A model generated the notes under the pieces. It did not search any database, was not told the DNA's origin, and saw only the letters and a program-made list of their open reading frames with translations. A stretch of DNA of 49,175 nt, taken from positions 1 through 49,175 of the forward strand of contig NZ_PPRU01000026.1 in the NCBI RefSeq assembly GCF_002902285.1, written 5' to 3'. The translations under genes and the position numbers were made by a program. Below are positions 41,976 through 49,175 of the stretch, piece after piece (the stretch's first letter is position 1; each line of letters starts with the position of its first letter). The stretch comes from Staphylococcus simulans. GTDB lineage: Bacteria; Bacillota; Bacilli; Staphylococcales; Staphylococcaceae.

Positions 41976-42028
41976 AAAACACGCGCTTAACAAAGCATAT
42001 GATTATGCTAAGTTGAGGGCGTGTTTTT
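41976..42028 (+). terminator. Terminator of ychF (copy 1 of a 53-base repeat)
   Basis: A long stem, ACACGCGCTTAAC with GTTGAGGGCGTGT, contains an inner hairpin AGCATA/TATGCT, followed by TTTTTT. A 53-base near-identical copy (two substitutions) lies at 42675-42727. Confidence 0.85.
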
Positions 42029-42029
42029 T

Positions 42030-42228
42030 GGCTCTATACTATTTAGGACTGGTGATAATCACTAGTCCTATTTTGATACAAAAAAAGCGCAATTATCTCT
42101 ATAATTAGAAGTATCCTACAACCAATAATTAAGGAGATAATGCGCCTATGTTTAATACTATATCAATAACGCTTGGAATTAAAGATAAATATATGATTTT
42201 TGAGGATAATATTAAGAAAAAGAATTAA
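42030..42228 (+). mobile_element. Probable remnant of an ISL3-type insertion sequence (5' end)
   Basis: The segment begins GGCTCTATACT, like the terminal repeat of ISL3-family elements. A dyad AGGACTGGTGAT/ATCACTAGTCCT (42045-42069) follows, then GCGCAATTATCTC (42087-42099) with GAGATAATGCGC (42134-42145), which hides the ribosome site of a truncated ORF at 42148-42228. That ORF begins MFNTISITLGIKDKYM, similar to the start of ISL3 transposases, and stops after 26 residues. The rest of the transposase is absent. Family and remnant status are inferred. Confidence 0.45.
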
Positions 42229-42329
42229 AAATAATAGATTTCTTTGGTTTACTGCGCTAAATTAATCAATTCTCTTAAATGATATGAAACGTCTACTGAG
42301 ATAGAAAACAGAGAAGGGATGTTTTAAGT

Positions 42330-42665
42330 ATGGTGTTATTTCCTAGCAGTATTTTTCTATGGATACTAGGAAAATTATTTCGACAAGTACCGCCAGATGA
42401 TATTAATCATTTTTGGGGATTTCGAACAAGAAAGTCTAAGAAAAATAAAGAGAATTGGATGCTGGCTCAAAAAGAGTATGGTGAACAGTCTACAAAGGTA
42501 TTTATGTATACGGTGTTCGCTTCATTCTTTTGGCTATTGGCTGATATAGTATTCTTATTTTTAGACAATGACACATTCATGATTGTCTCAGTGTTACTCC
42601 AATCTATCGTATTATTAGGATTATTATTGGTGTTGTATCTCAACGTTAATAACAAATTAGAATAA
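42330..42665 (+). CDS. SdpI/YhfL-like membrane protein
   Basis: 111 residues: an N-terminal hydrophobic segment, a GFRTRKSKKNKENWMLAQK stretch typical of SdpI-like proteins, then two hydrophobic segments (about 55-78 and 83-103). SdpI members include the immunity protein to the Bacillus SDP toxin, but most have no known function. GAAGGGATG precedes the ATG. It lies between two copies of the same terminator, next to an IS remnant, in a place where S. aureus has rpsF after ychF, so it looks like accessory DNA. Confidence 0.7.
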   Translation: MVLFPSSIFLWILGKLFRQVPPDDINHFWGFRTRKSKKNKENWMLAQKEYGEQSTKVFMYTVFASFFWLLADIVFLFLDNDTFMIVSVLLQSIVLLGLLLVLYLNVNNKLE

Positions 42666-42674
42666 ATAATTCTC

Positions 42675-42727
42675 AAAACACGCGCTTAACAAAGCATATG
42701 ATCATGCTGAGTTGAGGGCGTGTTTTT
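42675..42727 (+). terminator. Terminator (copy 2 of the 53-base repeat)
   Basis: Differs from 41976-42028 at two positions within the inner hairpin region. Same long stem and T run. Ends the SdpI-like gene. Confidence 0.85.
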
Positions 42728-42920
42728 GTATGTATTAAGGTCGAGCATATCATGTATACCGATAAAGAGATTCTGCTTTGAAAATAGAACAATACCTTAA
42801 GTTTTTTACTTTTTCTGTTGTATATTTTCAATGAAATATAAGTCTAGCAAGATGAGTTCTTTTACTGTGTTTAAGATGATATGAGAATTGATAGTTATTT
42901 TAATTGATTTTGTTTTATGT

Positions 42921-42934
42921 TGAAAACGCTTTAA
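42921..42934 (+). promoter_or_regulatory. cre-like site upstream of the surface protein
   Basis: TGAAAACGCTTTAA fits TGWAARCGYTWNCW at 13 of 14 positions. It lies about 100 bases upstream of the likely promoter, so it might affect it only through looping or may be fortuitous. Confidence 0.35.
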
Positions 42935-43023
42935 ACACAAGTGCTTTGAAAAGTGTGTCGGAAGTTATCTCTTTTAAAAGGTTTTAAAATTTTTAGTAAA
43001 ACTTGTGTAAATCAATAAATTTT

Positions 43024-43073
43024 TTTACATCTTCCAAAAAATTAATGATAGAATTGTGTAGAACAATTACACA
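43024..43073 (+). promoter_or_regulatory. Promoter and dyad of the surface protein gene
   Basis: TTTACA (43024-43029) and TAGAAT (43049-43054) with a long 19-base spacer. Right after the -10 is the dyad TGTGTA-GAACAAT-TACACA (43055-43073), which could be an operator at the transcription start. Bases 42728-43023 otherwise hold nothing I can support. Confidence 0.4.
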
Positions 43074-43093
43074 CGAAAGAAGTGAAACATTTA

Positions 43094-45937
43094 ATGCCTA
43101 GAAAACAGCAACACGATGTATTATTCGATAAAGAATTACGAAATAAATACCACATTAGAAAATTTAGCGCAGGGATTGCTTCAGTTCTATTTGGAACACT
43201 AGTTTATACATCCCTGGATCAACAAGCACAAGCTGCAGAAAACACTGATACCGCTATTGTAAATCCTACAACACAACCAGAAACAAACGGTGACACTGCA
43301 ACTGCGGAGTCAACAAAAACACAAACAAATGAAACAGTGAATGATTCTCCTACTCCACAAGACACTACGATTCAACAACCTTCTGTTGATAATCAAACAA
43401 GCGAAACAGCAACAAAACCTGAACCTGTAACAGCACCAGAAGTATCACAACCTACAAAAACAGATACAACGCAAACTGATGCGCCGAAAGTTGATACACA
43501 AAAAGCAACAGAGCCATCGACAGATGCGCCAAAAGAAGCTGCGACTACTGAAGTTAAAGCTACTACTGTTACGCCATCAGAACCTGCTGTTCAACCTGCA
43601 GATGCTGAAGTTGCGACAAGAGCTGCCGCTACTACCGATACAACAACGACAGAAGCACCTGCTCAACCAATTACGAATACAAGTGCACCAGCACCCGCTG
43701 CGAACGCACATCCTGTTGAAAAAATCCAAGGAATTAATGAGCAAGTTTATGCGAAAGAGATTCCTGTATATGAAAAATCAGAAGCTGCAAGAACAGCAAG
43801 AATGCAACGTGGTATTTATCAAGCAAGAGAAAGTTTAGGTTTGATTGTACCGCAAAATAAAAAGCTCTATATCAGACAAGCACAAGGCAGTAATGAAGAA
43901 GATTTACGTGTAGATTTGATGACTAACGATAGACAAACAGTTCGTAATGCGACAGTTTCTAGAGACGGAAGCTGGACACAAATCTCTACAACTATGGATA
44001 GCGGTGCCTTCGTACGTATTCCAACAGGTTTAACTAAAAAACCAGTTGTAGAATACTATGTTGAAGGTGATGCTGGCGTCACACTGCCTACTTACCGTAA
44101 AGGTGGAGATAAAGCAGCATTTGATGCAGATTGGGCTGCTCGTAATACAAGCTATGGTTATGTAGACGGCGATAAAATTGCTTTCTTAGTACCGAATGTG
44201 GACCGTGAACGCATCGCAAACTTAGGTAAAAACCCAGGCCAATGGGGCTTTAAGAACTTAGATGACATGATCGGTTATTATGAGGATGTTATTAATCATT
44301 ATGATAAATGGGTTGGCTTAAATGATGACATTAATTCTGTCCACTATAATGTCGGCCAAAAATACTTTACGATTGCGGATGCTCATGGGCCAGGTCTTGC
44401 TTATTACTCAACAAACAATATGGGATCTAATAACCCATCTATGTCAGGTTATCTTGAAAGAGGTTGGTTAGCACTGCATGAAGTCGGTCATGGTTATGAT
44501 GGTGCAATGACGTATGATCCTAAAATGAATTTAATTGAAATTGAAAACAATATTTTAGCCAACCAATATCAAACGACTATCATGGGTGTCAAAGACGGTT
44601 GGGCTTATGAAGGCAGACAAGAAAGCATGCAGAAAGATTTCCATGAGCGCGTAATGGATGGAAGAATGAATTTCTATAATGCAGGTTTCCGTGGCAGTCT
44701 TGATTTCATGACAAAAATGGTGCGTTTAACGGGCATTGAAGGCTTTGCGGATATGTGGAAAGGTATTCGTCAAGAAGAAGCGGATATGGGCAAAGCAGGT
44801 AAACCATTTGAACAAGATGTACCGAGATGGATTACAACGTATTGGTTAGCTGATAACGGCATTAATGGCACAGCCTACTTTGATTTATACAAAGTGAAAA
44901 TGCCACAAGCTTTAAAAGATGATTTAGACACTTACAACAATACATTCACATACCCATTAGCAGCATTGATTACTAATCCTGAGGAACAACAACGTATTAA
45001 AGATAAATTAGGTTTATCTACGATTTATGAACTTGTAAAATCATCAGATTTAGCTGATACGGCGATTCATGAAGATGCACAAGTGAATGTGAATTTAAAT
45101 GGACAAGTCTTACCAGATAACGTCAAAGTAAGCTTGATGGAAGGCACACAAGAAATTGCGAGTGCAGAAGTTGTAGATGGTAAAGCTGCATTCTCTAATT
45201 TACGTGCAGGTGTTTATAAAATTGTCGCACCTCTTTCAACAACAGACGCATTACCTGAAAGTGAATATCTCGTAGTTAGAGAAGGCGGTAATAATCAAGC
45301 AACGCTTGATTATCCTAAAAAAGATGATATCCAAAACAACATTACACAAACCATCTCACTAAGAGGATTAGGCAACTGGGAAATGGCTACAGTCAACTAT
45401 AATCCAGATACTAAACAAGTAACGTATAAACAAAATCCAGGACAACCACATTTATACTTCACTGATGAATATGCACATGTAACTATTCAAAAAGCAGATG
45501 GTACGACAGTATTAGATAGAACATTAGTTGGTAACAAAAGTCTTGCATCAGAACTGCAAACTTTCGATTTAGAATATGGCGATAAAGTTATCGTTCGCCA
45601 TCGTGAACCAGCGGCTCGTCGTGTGTTAGTCAGAAATGAAAACAAAGATAATGTAGCGATTTCTAGACAAAATGCTGAAAAAGAAATATTAACTTATACA
45701 CTAACTGATAAAGGATTTATTGTAGATGGTGAAACACAAGCGGATGCAAACCGTCGTTATGATGAAGAGATTAGAAAAGATGTAACACACGTAGCAGAAG
45801 AAATTAAAAATCATCCTGAGAGAGATTATCGCAGAGAACTATTTAATGTCTTCACAGGTGTTGAATATGCTGATCCTGCGATTAAGGAAGAATTGCTACA
45901 AATCTTAAAACCCATTAGTTGCGGTTTATCAAGTTGA
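43094..45937 (+). CDS. Part 1: signal peptide and M60-like peptidase domain
   Basis: About 947 residues. N-terminus: YSIRK-type signal, YHIRKFSAGIASVLFGTL (about 19-36), with cleavage near AQAAE. A T/P/E/A-rich disordered region (about 50-215) follows. The peptidase M60 domain has HEVGH at 462-466 and a downstream glutamate (E484 region, NLIEIENN), the zinc-binding pattern HExxH..E of mucin-degrading M60 enzymes. Bacterial members of this family cut glycoproteins such as mucins. A GTG at 43082 is an alternative start. Coding ends early in ISCGLSS because of the frameshift. Confidence 0.75.
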   Translation: MPRKQQHDVLFDKELRNKYHIRKFSAGIASVLFGTLVYTSLDQQAQAAENTDTAIVNPTTQPETNGDTATAESTKTQTNETVNDSPTPQDTTIQQPSVDNQTSETATKPEPVTAPEVSQPTKTDTTQTDAPKVDTQKATEPSTDAPKEAATTEVKATTVTPSEPAVQPADAEVATRAAATTDTTTTEAPAQPITNTSAPAPAANAHPVEKIQGINEQVYAKEIPVYEKSEAARTARMQRGIYQARESLGLIVPQNKKLYIRQAQGSNEEDLRVDLMTNDRQTVRNATVSRDGSWTQISTTMDSGAFVRIPTGLTKKPVVEYYVEGDAGVTLPTYRKGGDKAAFDADWAARNTSYGYVDGDKIAFLVPNVDRERIANLGKNPGQWGFKNLDDMIGYYEDVINHYDKWVGLNDDINSVHYNVGQKYFTIADAHGPGLAYYSTNNMGSNNPSMSGYLERGWLALHEVGHGYDGAMTYDPKMNLIEIENNILANQYQTTIMGVKDGWAYEGRQESMQKDFHERVMDGRMNFYNAGFRGSLDFMTKMVRLTGIEGFADMWKGIRQEEADMGKAGKPFEQDVPRWITTYWLADNGINGTAYFDLYKVKMPQALKDDLDTYNNTFTYPLAALITNPEEQQRIKDKLGLSTIYELVKSSDLADTAIHEDAQVNVNLNGQVLPDNVKVSLMEGTQEIASAEVVDGKAAFSNLRAGVYKIVAPLSTTDALPESEYLVVREGGNNQATLDYPKKDDIQNNITQTISLRGLGNWEMATVNYNPDTKQVTYKQNPGQPHLYFTDEYAHVTIQKADGTTVLDRTLVGNKSLASELQTFDLEYGDKVIVRHREPAARRVLVRNENKDNVAISRQNAEKEILTYTLTDKGFIVDGETQADANRRYDEEIRKDVTHVAEEIKNHPERDYRRELFNVFTGVEYADPAIKEELLQILKPISCGLSS

Positions 45938-45947
45938 TACACCAACT

Positions 45948-48488
45948 GTGGACAAGGTAGAAGCAGGTGCGACAAGCATCAGCGGTAAAGGTGAGCCAGA
46001 AAGCACAATTACACTTACTTTTGCGAATGGCAAAAAAGCAGAAGTAGAAGTTGATAAAGATGGGCAGTGGACAACACAATTACCAGAAGGAACATCTTTA
46101 GAACATAACGATGTTACACAGGTATATGCAACAGGTAAACACGGTACAGTATCTGAACCGATTTCTGTCAAAGCTTTAGATACAGTAGCACCTAAAGCAC
46201 CAGTGATTAACGCAATTGAAGCTGGTAGTCAGACAGTAACTGGAACAAGTGAACCATTAAGTAAAGTTACGTTAACGTTGCCAAACGGTACAACAAAAGT
46301 AGTCGACGCAGACGATAAAGGCGTTTGGACAACTACATTAGAAACACCGTTAATACATGACGCAGTAATCAAAGCAGTAGCTTCAGACGCAGCAGAAAAC
46401 AAATCAGTAGAAGCGACTCAAACGGTAAAAGATACAGTAGTTCCAGAAGCACCAGTAATCAACACAATCGAAGCAGGAACTAAAGTAGTGGATGGAACAA
46501 GCGAGCCATTGAGTACGGTGACATTAACGTTGCCAGATGGCACTACTAAAGATGTTAAGGTAGATGACAAAGGCGTTTGGACAACTACATTAGAAACACC
46601 ACTAGCACATGACGCAGTAATCAAAGCAGTAGCTTCAGACATGGCAGGTAATAAATCACCAGAAGCGGCACAAACTGTGAAAGATACAACAGCACCAGCA
46701 ACTCCGACAATCGATAAGCTTGAAGCGGGAGACAAAGTAGTAAACGGAACAAGCGAACCACTGAGCACAGTAACATTGACGTTGCCAGACGGTAAAACAA
46801 CAGAAGTAAAAGCAGATGCAGACGGCAAGTGGACAACAGAATTAGTTGAACCATTAACACATGACGCAGTAATTAAAGCAGTTACGTCAGACGTAGCGAA
46901 CAACAAATCGCCAGAAGCGACACAAACTGTGAAAGATACAATAGCACCAGCCGTTCCGACAATTGATACGATTGAAGCAGGAGCTAAAGTAGTAAATGGC
47001 ACAAGTGAACCATTAAGCACAGTGACATTGACATTGCCGGATGGTAAAACAACAGAAGTGAAAGCAGATGCAGATGGCAAGTGGACAGCGGAATTGGCAG
47101 AACCGTTAGCACATGACGCAGTGATCAAAGCAGTGGCGTCAGATGTGGCGAACAACAAATCATCAGAAGCGACACAAACTGTGAAAGATACAGTAGTTCC
47201 AACCATTCCGACAATCGATGCAATTGAAGCGGGAGCTAAAAAAGTAAGCGGAACAAGCGAACCATTGAGCACGGTAACTTTAAAATTACCGAACGGCAAA
47301 ACTGCAGAAGTTAAGACGGACGATAAAGGTGTTTGGACAACTACACTAGAAACTCCATTAGCACATAATGAAGTTATTAAAGCAGTAACATCAGACGTAG
47401 CGAACAACAAATCACCAGAAGCAACACAAACTGTCAAAGATACTGTGGCGCCGAAAGCACCTATTGTGAATGAAATTAAATCTACTGATCAAGCTATAGG
47501 TGGTTCGGCAGAGCCTAATTCAAATGTGTTTGTAGTATTAGCTAATGGTAAGATTTTAGAAACTAAAGCAGATGCAGAAGGTAATTGGAATGTTGAATTA
47601 CTAGATGGACAATCTCTTATAGGTAATGAAACTGTGAAAGTATATGCTAAAGATTTAGCGGAAAATCAATCTGACACAGTTGAAAGTGAAATTGTGTTGG
47701 TTGAAGTGCCAGCCGAGCCGGAGGTAGAAACACCAGCAGAACCAGCACCAGACGTAACACCAGAAGTACCGGTGGAAGAAACAACACCGACAGAGCCGGA
47801 AATTCCAGTCGAAGAAGTGCCTGAAGTACCGGCCGAGCCGGAACCAGAAACACCAACAGAACCAGCACCGGAGGTAACACCAGAAGTACCGGTGGAAGAA
47901 ACAACACCAACAGAGCCGGAAATTCCAGTCGAAGAAGTGCCTGAAGTACCAGCCGAGCCAGAGGTGGTAACACCGACAACACCTGTACCAGAGGTAACAC
48001 CAGAAGTACCGGCAGAAGAAGCAACACCGACAGCACCGGAAGTACCAGTTGAAGAGATTCCAGAAGTGCCATCCGAGCCAGAGGCAGAAACACCAATAGA
48101 ACCGGCACCAGAAGTAATACCGGAAGCACCTGTGGAAGAAGCAACACCGACAGAACCGACATCAGGGGTAACGCCAGAGGAACCGGTAGAAGAACCAACA
48201 TCGACAGGATCAGAGACTCCAGTTGAGAAAGAACCAGTAAAAGAAACAGAAGAAACGTCTACTGAAATTTCTCCTTCTAAAGAAGATACAGTAGTAGAGT
48301 CTGAAAAAGAGGAAGAAAATGATGAAGTTACTGTTGAAAACAATGACACATCAAAAGAAAGCACTGGTGAAGTAACTACACACAATGACATAGAAAATGT
48401 GAAAACAAAATCAGTGAAAAAAGATGTTCAAGATAAAAAATCAACAACTTTAAACTCTAAAACTTTTACTCATAAAAAAAGAAAGTAA
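45948..48488 (+). CDS. Part 2: Ig-like repeats and Pro/Glu-rich wall region
   Basis: About 846 residues from an in-frame GTG, which is probably not a true start. Reading back in this frame gives VYQVDTPTVDKVEAG, which joins to part 1. Seven Ig-like modules of about 84 residues, the middle five nearly identical, then a region of about 40-residue P/E/V/T repeats that would span the cell wall. It ends THKKRK at the second frameshift. In staphylococci such modules act as stalks that hold the enzyme domain away from the wall. Confidence 0.7.
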   Translation: MDKVEAGATSISGKGEPESTITLTFANGKKAEVEVDKDGQWTTQLPEGTSLEHNDVTQVYATGKHGTVSEPISVKALDTVAPKAPVINAIEAGSQTVTGTSEPLSKVTLTLPNGTTKVVDADDKGVWTTTLETPLIHDAVIKAVASDAAENKSVEATQTVKDTVVPEAPVINTIEAGTKVVDGTSEPLSTVTLTLPDGTTKDVKVDDKGVWTTTLETPLAHDAVIKAVASDMAGNKSPEAAQTVKDTTAPATPTIDKLEAGDKVVNGTSEPLSTVTLTLPDGKTTEVKADADGKWTTELVEPLTHDAVIKAVTSDVANNKSPEATQTVKDTIAPAVPTIDTIEAGAKVVNGTSEPLSTVTLTLPDGKTTEVKADADGKWTAELAEPLAHDAVIKAVASDVANNKSSEATQTVKDTVVPTIPTIDAIEAGAKKVSGTSEPLSTVTLKLPNGKTAEVKTDDKGVWTTTLETPLAHNEVIKAVTSDVANNKSPEATQTVKDTVAPKAPIVNEIKSTDQAIGGSAEPNSNVFVVLANGKILETKADAEGNWNVELLDGQSLIGNETVKVYAKDLAENQSDTVESEIVLVEVPAEPEVETPAEPAPDVTPEVPVEETTPTEPEIPVEEVPEVPAEPEPETPTEPAPEVTPEVPVEETTPTEPEIPVEEVPEVPAEPEVVTPTTPVPEVTPEVPAEEATPTAPEVPVEEIPEVPSEPEAETPIEPAPEVIPEAPVEEATPTEPTSGVTPEEPVEEPTSTGSETPVEKEPVKETEETSTEISPSKEDTVVESEKEEENDEVTVENNDTSKESTGEVTTHNDIENVKTKSVKKDVQDKKSTTLNSKTFTHKKRK
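46179..47438 (+). repeat. Five tandem 252-bp repeats
   Basis: Unit starts at 46179, 46431, 46683, 46935 and 47187, each exactly 252 bp (84 codons), beginning GATACA and coding for one Ig-like module (DTxxPxxPxIDxIEAG). Earlier (45948) and later (47439) modules are more diverged. Near-identity favours copy-number change by recombination. Confidence 0.9.
47709..48188 (+). repeat. Four tandem 120-bp Pro/Glu repeats
   Basis: Units of 40 codons start at 47709, 47829, 47949 and 48069, each like PAEPExETPxEPAPEVTPEV then PVEETTPTEPEIPVEEVPEV with drift in the last two. Typical wall-spanning linker. Confidence 0.85.
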
Positions 48489-48621
48489 GACTAATAAACA
48501 AGCATTACCTGAAACAGGTAATGAAACATCATCAATGCCGTTATTAGGTTCATTGTTGACATTGTTTGGTTTAGGTTTTATCGCAAGACGCTTTAATAAG
48601 AACGAAAAAACAGATAAATAA
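48487..48621 (+). other. Part 3: out-of-frame LPETG sorting signal
   Basis: After dropping one A, the frame reads ESKTNKQALPETGNETSSMP, a hydrophobic span LLGSLLTLFGLGFIARR and a basic end FNKNEKTDK. LPETG is at 48505-48519, stop at 48619-48621. This is the sortase A signal of the interrupted gene, not a separate gene. Confidence 0.85.
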
Positions 48622-48641
48622 GACTGAGGGTAGTCTAAAGT

Positions 48642-48690
48642 AAAAATGCCATGGTAGGGATTGAACCCCATTACCATGGCATTTCTTTAT
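48642..48690. terminator. Bidirectional terminator between surface gene and OTC gene
   Basis: AAATGCCATGGTA pairs with TACCATGGCATTT (13 bp) with T and A runs on both sides, serving both convergent genes. Confidence 0.85.
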
Positions 48691-48708
48691 TTATAAAGTG
48701 AAATTGAA

Positions 48709-49175
48709 TTATCCAATATCTCCTAGAGTCGCAACCATCACAGCTTTGATAGTGTGCATACGGTTTTCAGCTTCTTGGAATACAACAGAGTGTTTACCTT
48801 CGAATACTTCATCTGTAACTTCCATTTCTTTTAAGCCGTGTTTTTCCTCAATTTGTTTACCGATTGTTGTGTCAGTGTTGTGGAATGAAGGTAAGCAGTG
48901 TTCGAAAATAACATGTGGGTTACCTGTTTTTTCGATCATGTCTTGGTTTACTTGGTAAGGTTTCAATAATTTGATACGTTCTTCCCAAACTTCATCGGGT
49001 TCACCCATAGATACCCATACGTCTGTGTAAAGTACGTCTGAATCTTTAACACCTTTATCGATGTCGTCTGTTACTAAGATTTCGCCACCGTTTTCTTCAG
49101 CGATTTCTTTACAACGGTTCAATAATTCATCCGTAGGATTCAATTCTTTAGGGCAAACAAGGTTGAAACGCATAC
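48709..49175 (-). CDS. Ornithine carbamoyltransferase, C-terminal part (runs off the window)
   Basis: Enzyme that interconverts ornithine plus carbamoyl phosphate and citrulline. Only the last ~155 residues are in the window; the M at 49173 is internal, and the gene continues past 49175. The ornithine-binding domain is recognisable: SMGEPDEVW and [12 protein letters not shown], with the catalytic HCLP. It could be the biosynthetic ArgF or the arginine-deiminase ArcB; the missing neighbours would decide. Minus strand, convergent with the surface gene. Confidence 0.9.
   Translation of the reverse strand, partial: MRFNLVCPKELNPTDELLNRCKEIAEENGGEILVTDDIDKGVKDSDVLYTDVWVSMGEPDEVWEERIKLLKPYQVNQDMIEKTGNPHVIFEHCLPSFHNTDTTIGKQIEEKHGLKEMEVTDEVFEGKHSVVFQEAENRMHTIKAVMVATLGDIG

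Larger units (their letters stand above)
43094..48621 (+). pseudogene. Frameshifted giant LPXTG surface protein with M60 metallopeptidase domain
   Basis: One gene of about 1,840 codons, split by two single-base frameshifts. Part 1 (43094-45937) encodes the YSIRK-like signal and M60 peptidase; part 2 (45948-48488) Ig-like repeats and a Pro/Glu region; part 3 (to 48621) the LPETG anchor. Each break can be repaired by removing one A from an A run: AAAA at 45907-45910 and the seven As at 48474-48480. The amino acid sequence runs on through both repaired junctions. It is either a decaying gene, a slippage-switched gene, or the result of two read errors. Confidence 0.75.

Noticed and set aside
45905..45912. 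TTAAAAC heptamer as a programmed ribosomal frameshift
   Set aside because: A -1 slip would not give the needed frame; the downstream frame requires a +1 shift, and no stimulating structure is clear.
46418..47437. Long antisense ORF (339 codons) across the Ig repeats
   Set aside because: It is the mirror of repetitive coding DNA, repeats itself with the same period, lacks a ribosome site and shows no family motif.
46179..47438. Possible CRISPR array because of regular repeats
   Set aside because: The 252-bp units are in frame, coding and have no unique short spacers.
47647..48391. Antisense ORFs rich in Leu/Val or Ser/Gly opposite the Pro/Glu region
   Set aside because: Composition is an artefact of GAA/CCA/ACA codons read on the other strand.

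Overview
The window is a low-GC Firmicute chromosome segment spanning the replication origin. The order yybS-gdpP-rplI-dnaB-purA on one side and dnaA-dnaN-yaaA-recF-gyrB-gyrA, rpmH-rnpA-mnmE-mnmG-rsmG-noc around oriC, protein sequences recalled as close to Staphylococcus aureus, a YSIRK-type signal peptide, an LPETG cell-wall anchor and a methionine T-box operon all point to the genus Staphylococcus. The species is not fixed from sequence alone; it is not S. aureus, because azlCD/metX are missing from beside serS and an S. aureus-distant segment (metC-metF-metE, parB, mscS, ychF) lies next to noc.

Layout. 1-8.9 kb: tRNA-Asp and tRNA-Glu, a YitT-family membrane protein, purA, dnaB, rplI, gdpP, yybS, and then a stretch with three very small membrane-protein ORFs. 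8.9-13.5 kb: serS with a serine T-box, hutH with a probable catabolite-repression (cre) site on its promoter, and nnrD with a dyad inside its promoter. 13.5-23 kb: gyrA, gyrB, recF, yaaA, dnaN, oriC with DnaA boxes, DnaA-trios and an unwinding region, dnaA, and a second DnaA-box cluster. 23-29 kb: rpmH behind a long folded leader, rnpA, mnmE, mnmG, rsmG, noc. 29-38.6 kb: a lipoprotein, a SAM-riboswitch-controlled aminotransferase, an array of stem-loops with a shared loop motif, and a minus-strand methionine operon (T-box, metC, metF-type fusion, metE, cyclase-family enzyme). 38.8-42 kb: parB, mscS, a DUF951 protein and ychF. 42-48.7 kb: a duplicated terminator that brackets a probable insertion-sequence remnant and an SdpI-like gene, then a giant LPXTG surface protein with an M60 metallopeptidase domain, broken by two single-base frameshifts. 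48.7 kb to end: the C-terminal half of an ornithine carbamoyltransferase.

How it works together. The core is replication initiation and chromosome maintenance (DnaA, DnaN, RecF, gyrase, DnaB helicase, Noc, ParB), with translation factors (L34, L9, RNase P protein, MnmE/MnmG, RsmG, SerRS). Most genes point away from oriC, so they are co-directional with the fork; YitT, the small ORFs, nnrD, the methionine operon and the OTC gene run against it. Methionine supply is sensed twice within 9 kb: uncharged tRNA-Met at the metC leader and SAM at the aminotransferase leader. The most novel-looking signal is the non-coding stretch at 31.65-31.9 kb, where three consecutive hairpins have unrelated stems but the same exposed loop sequence.
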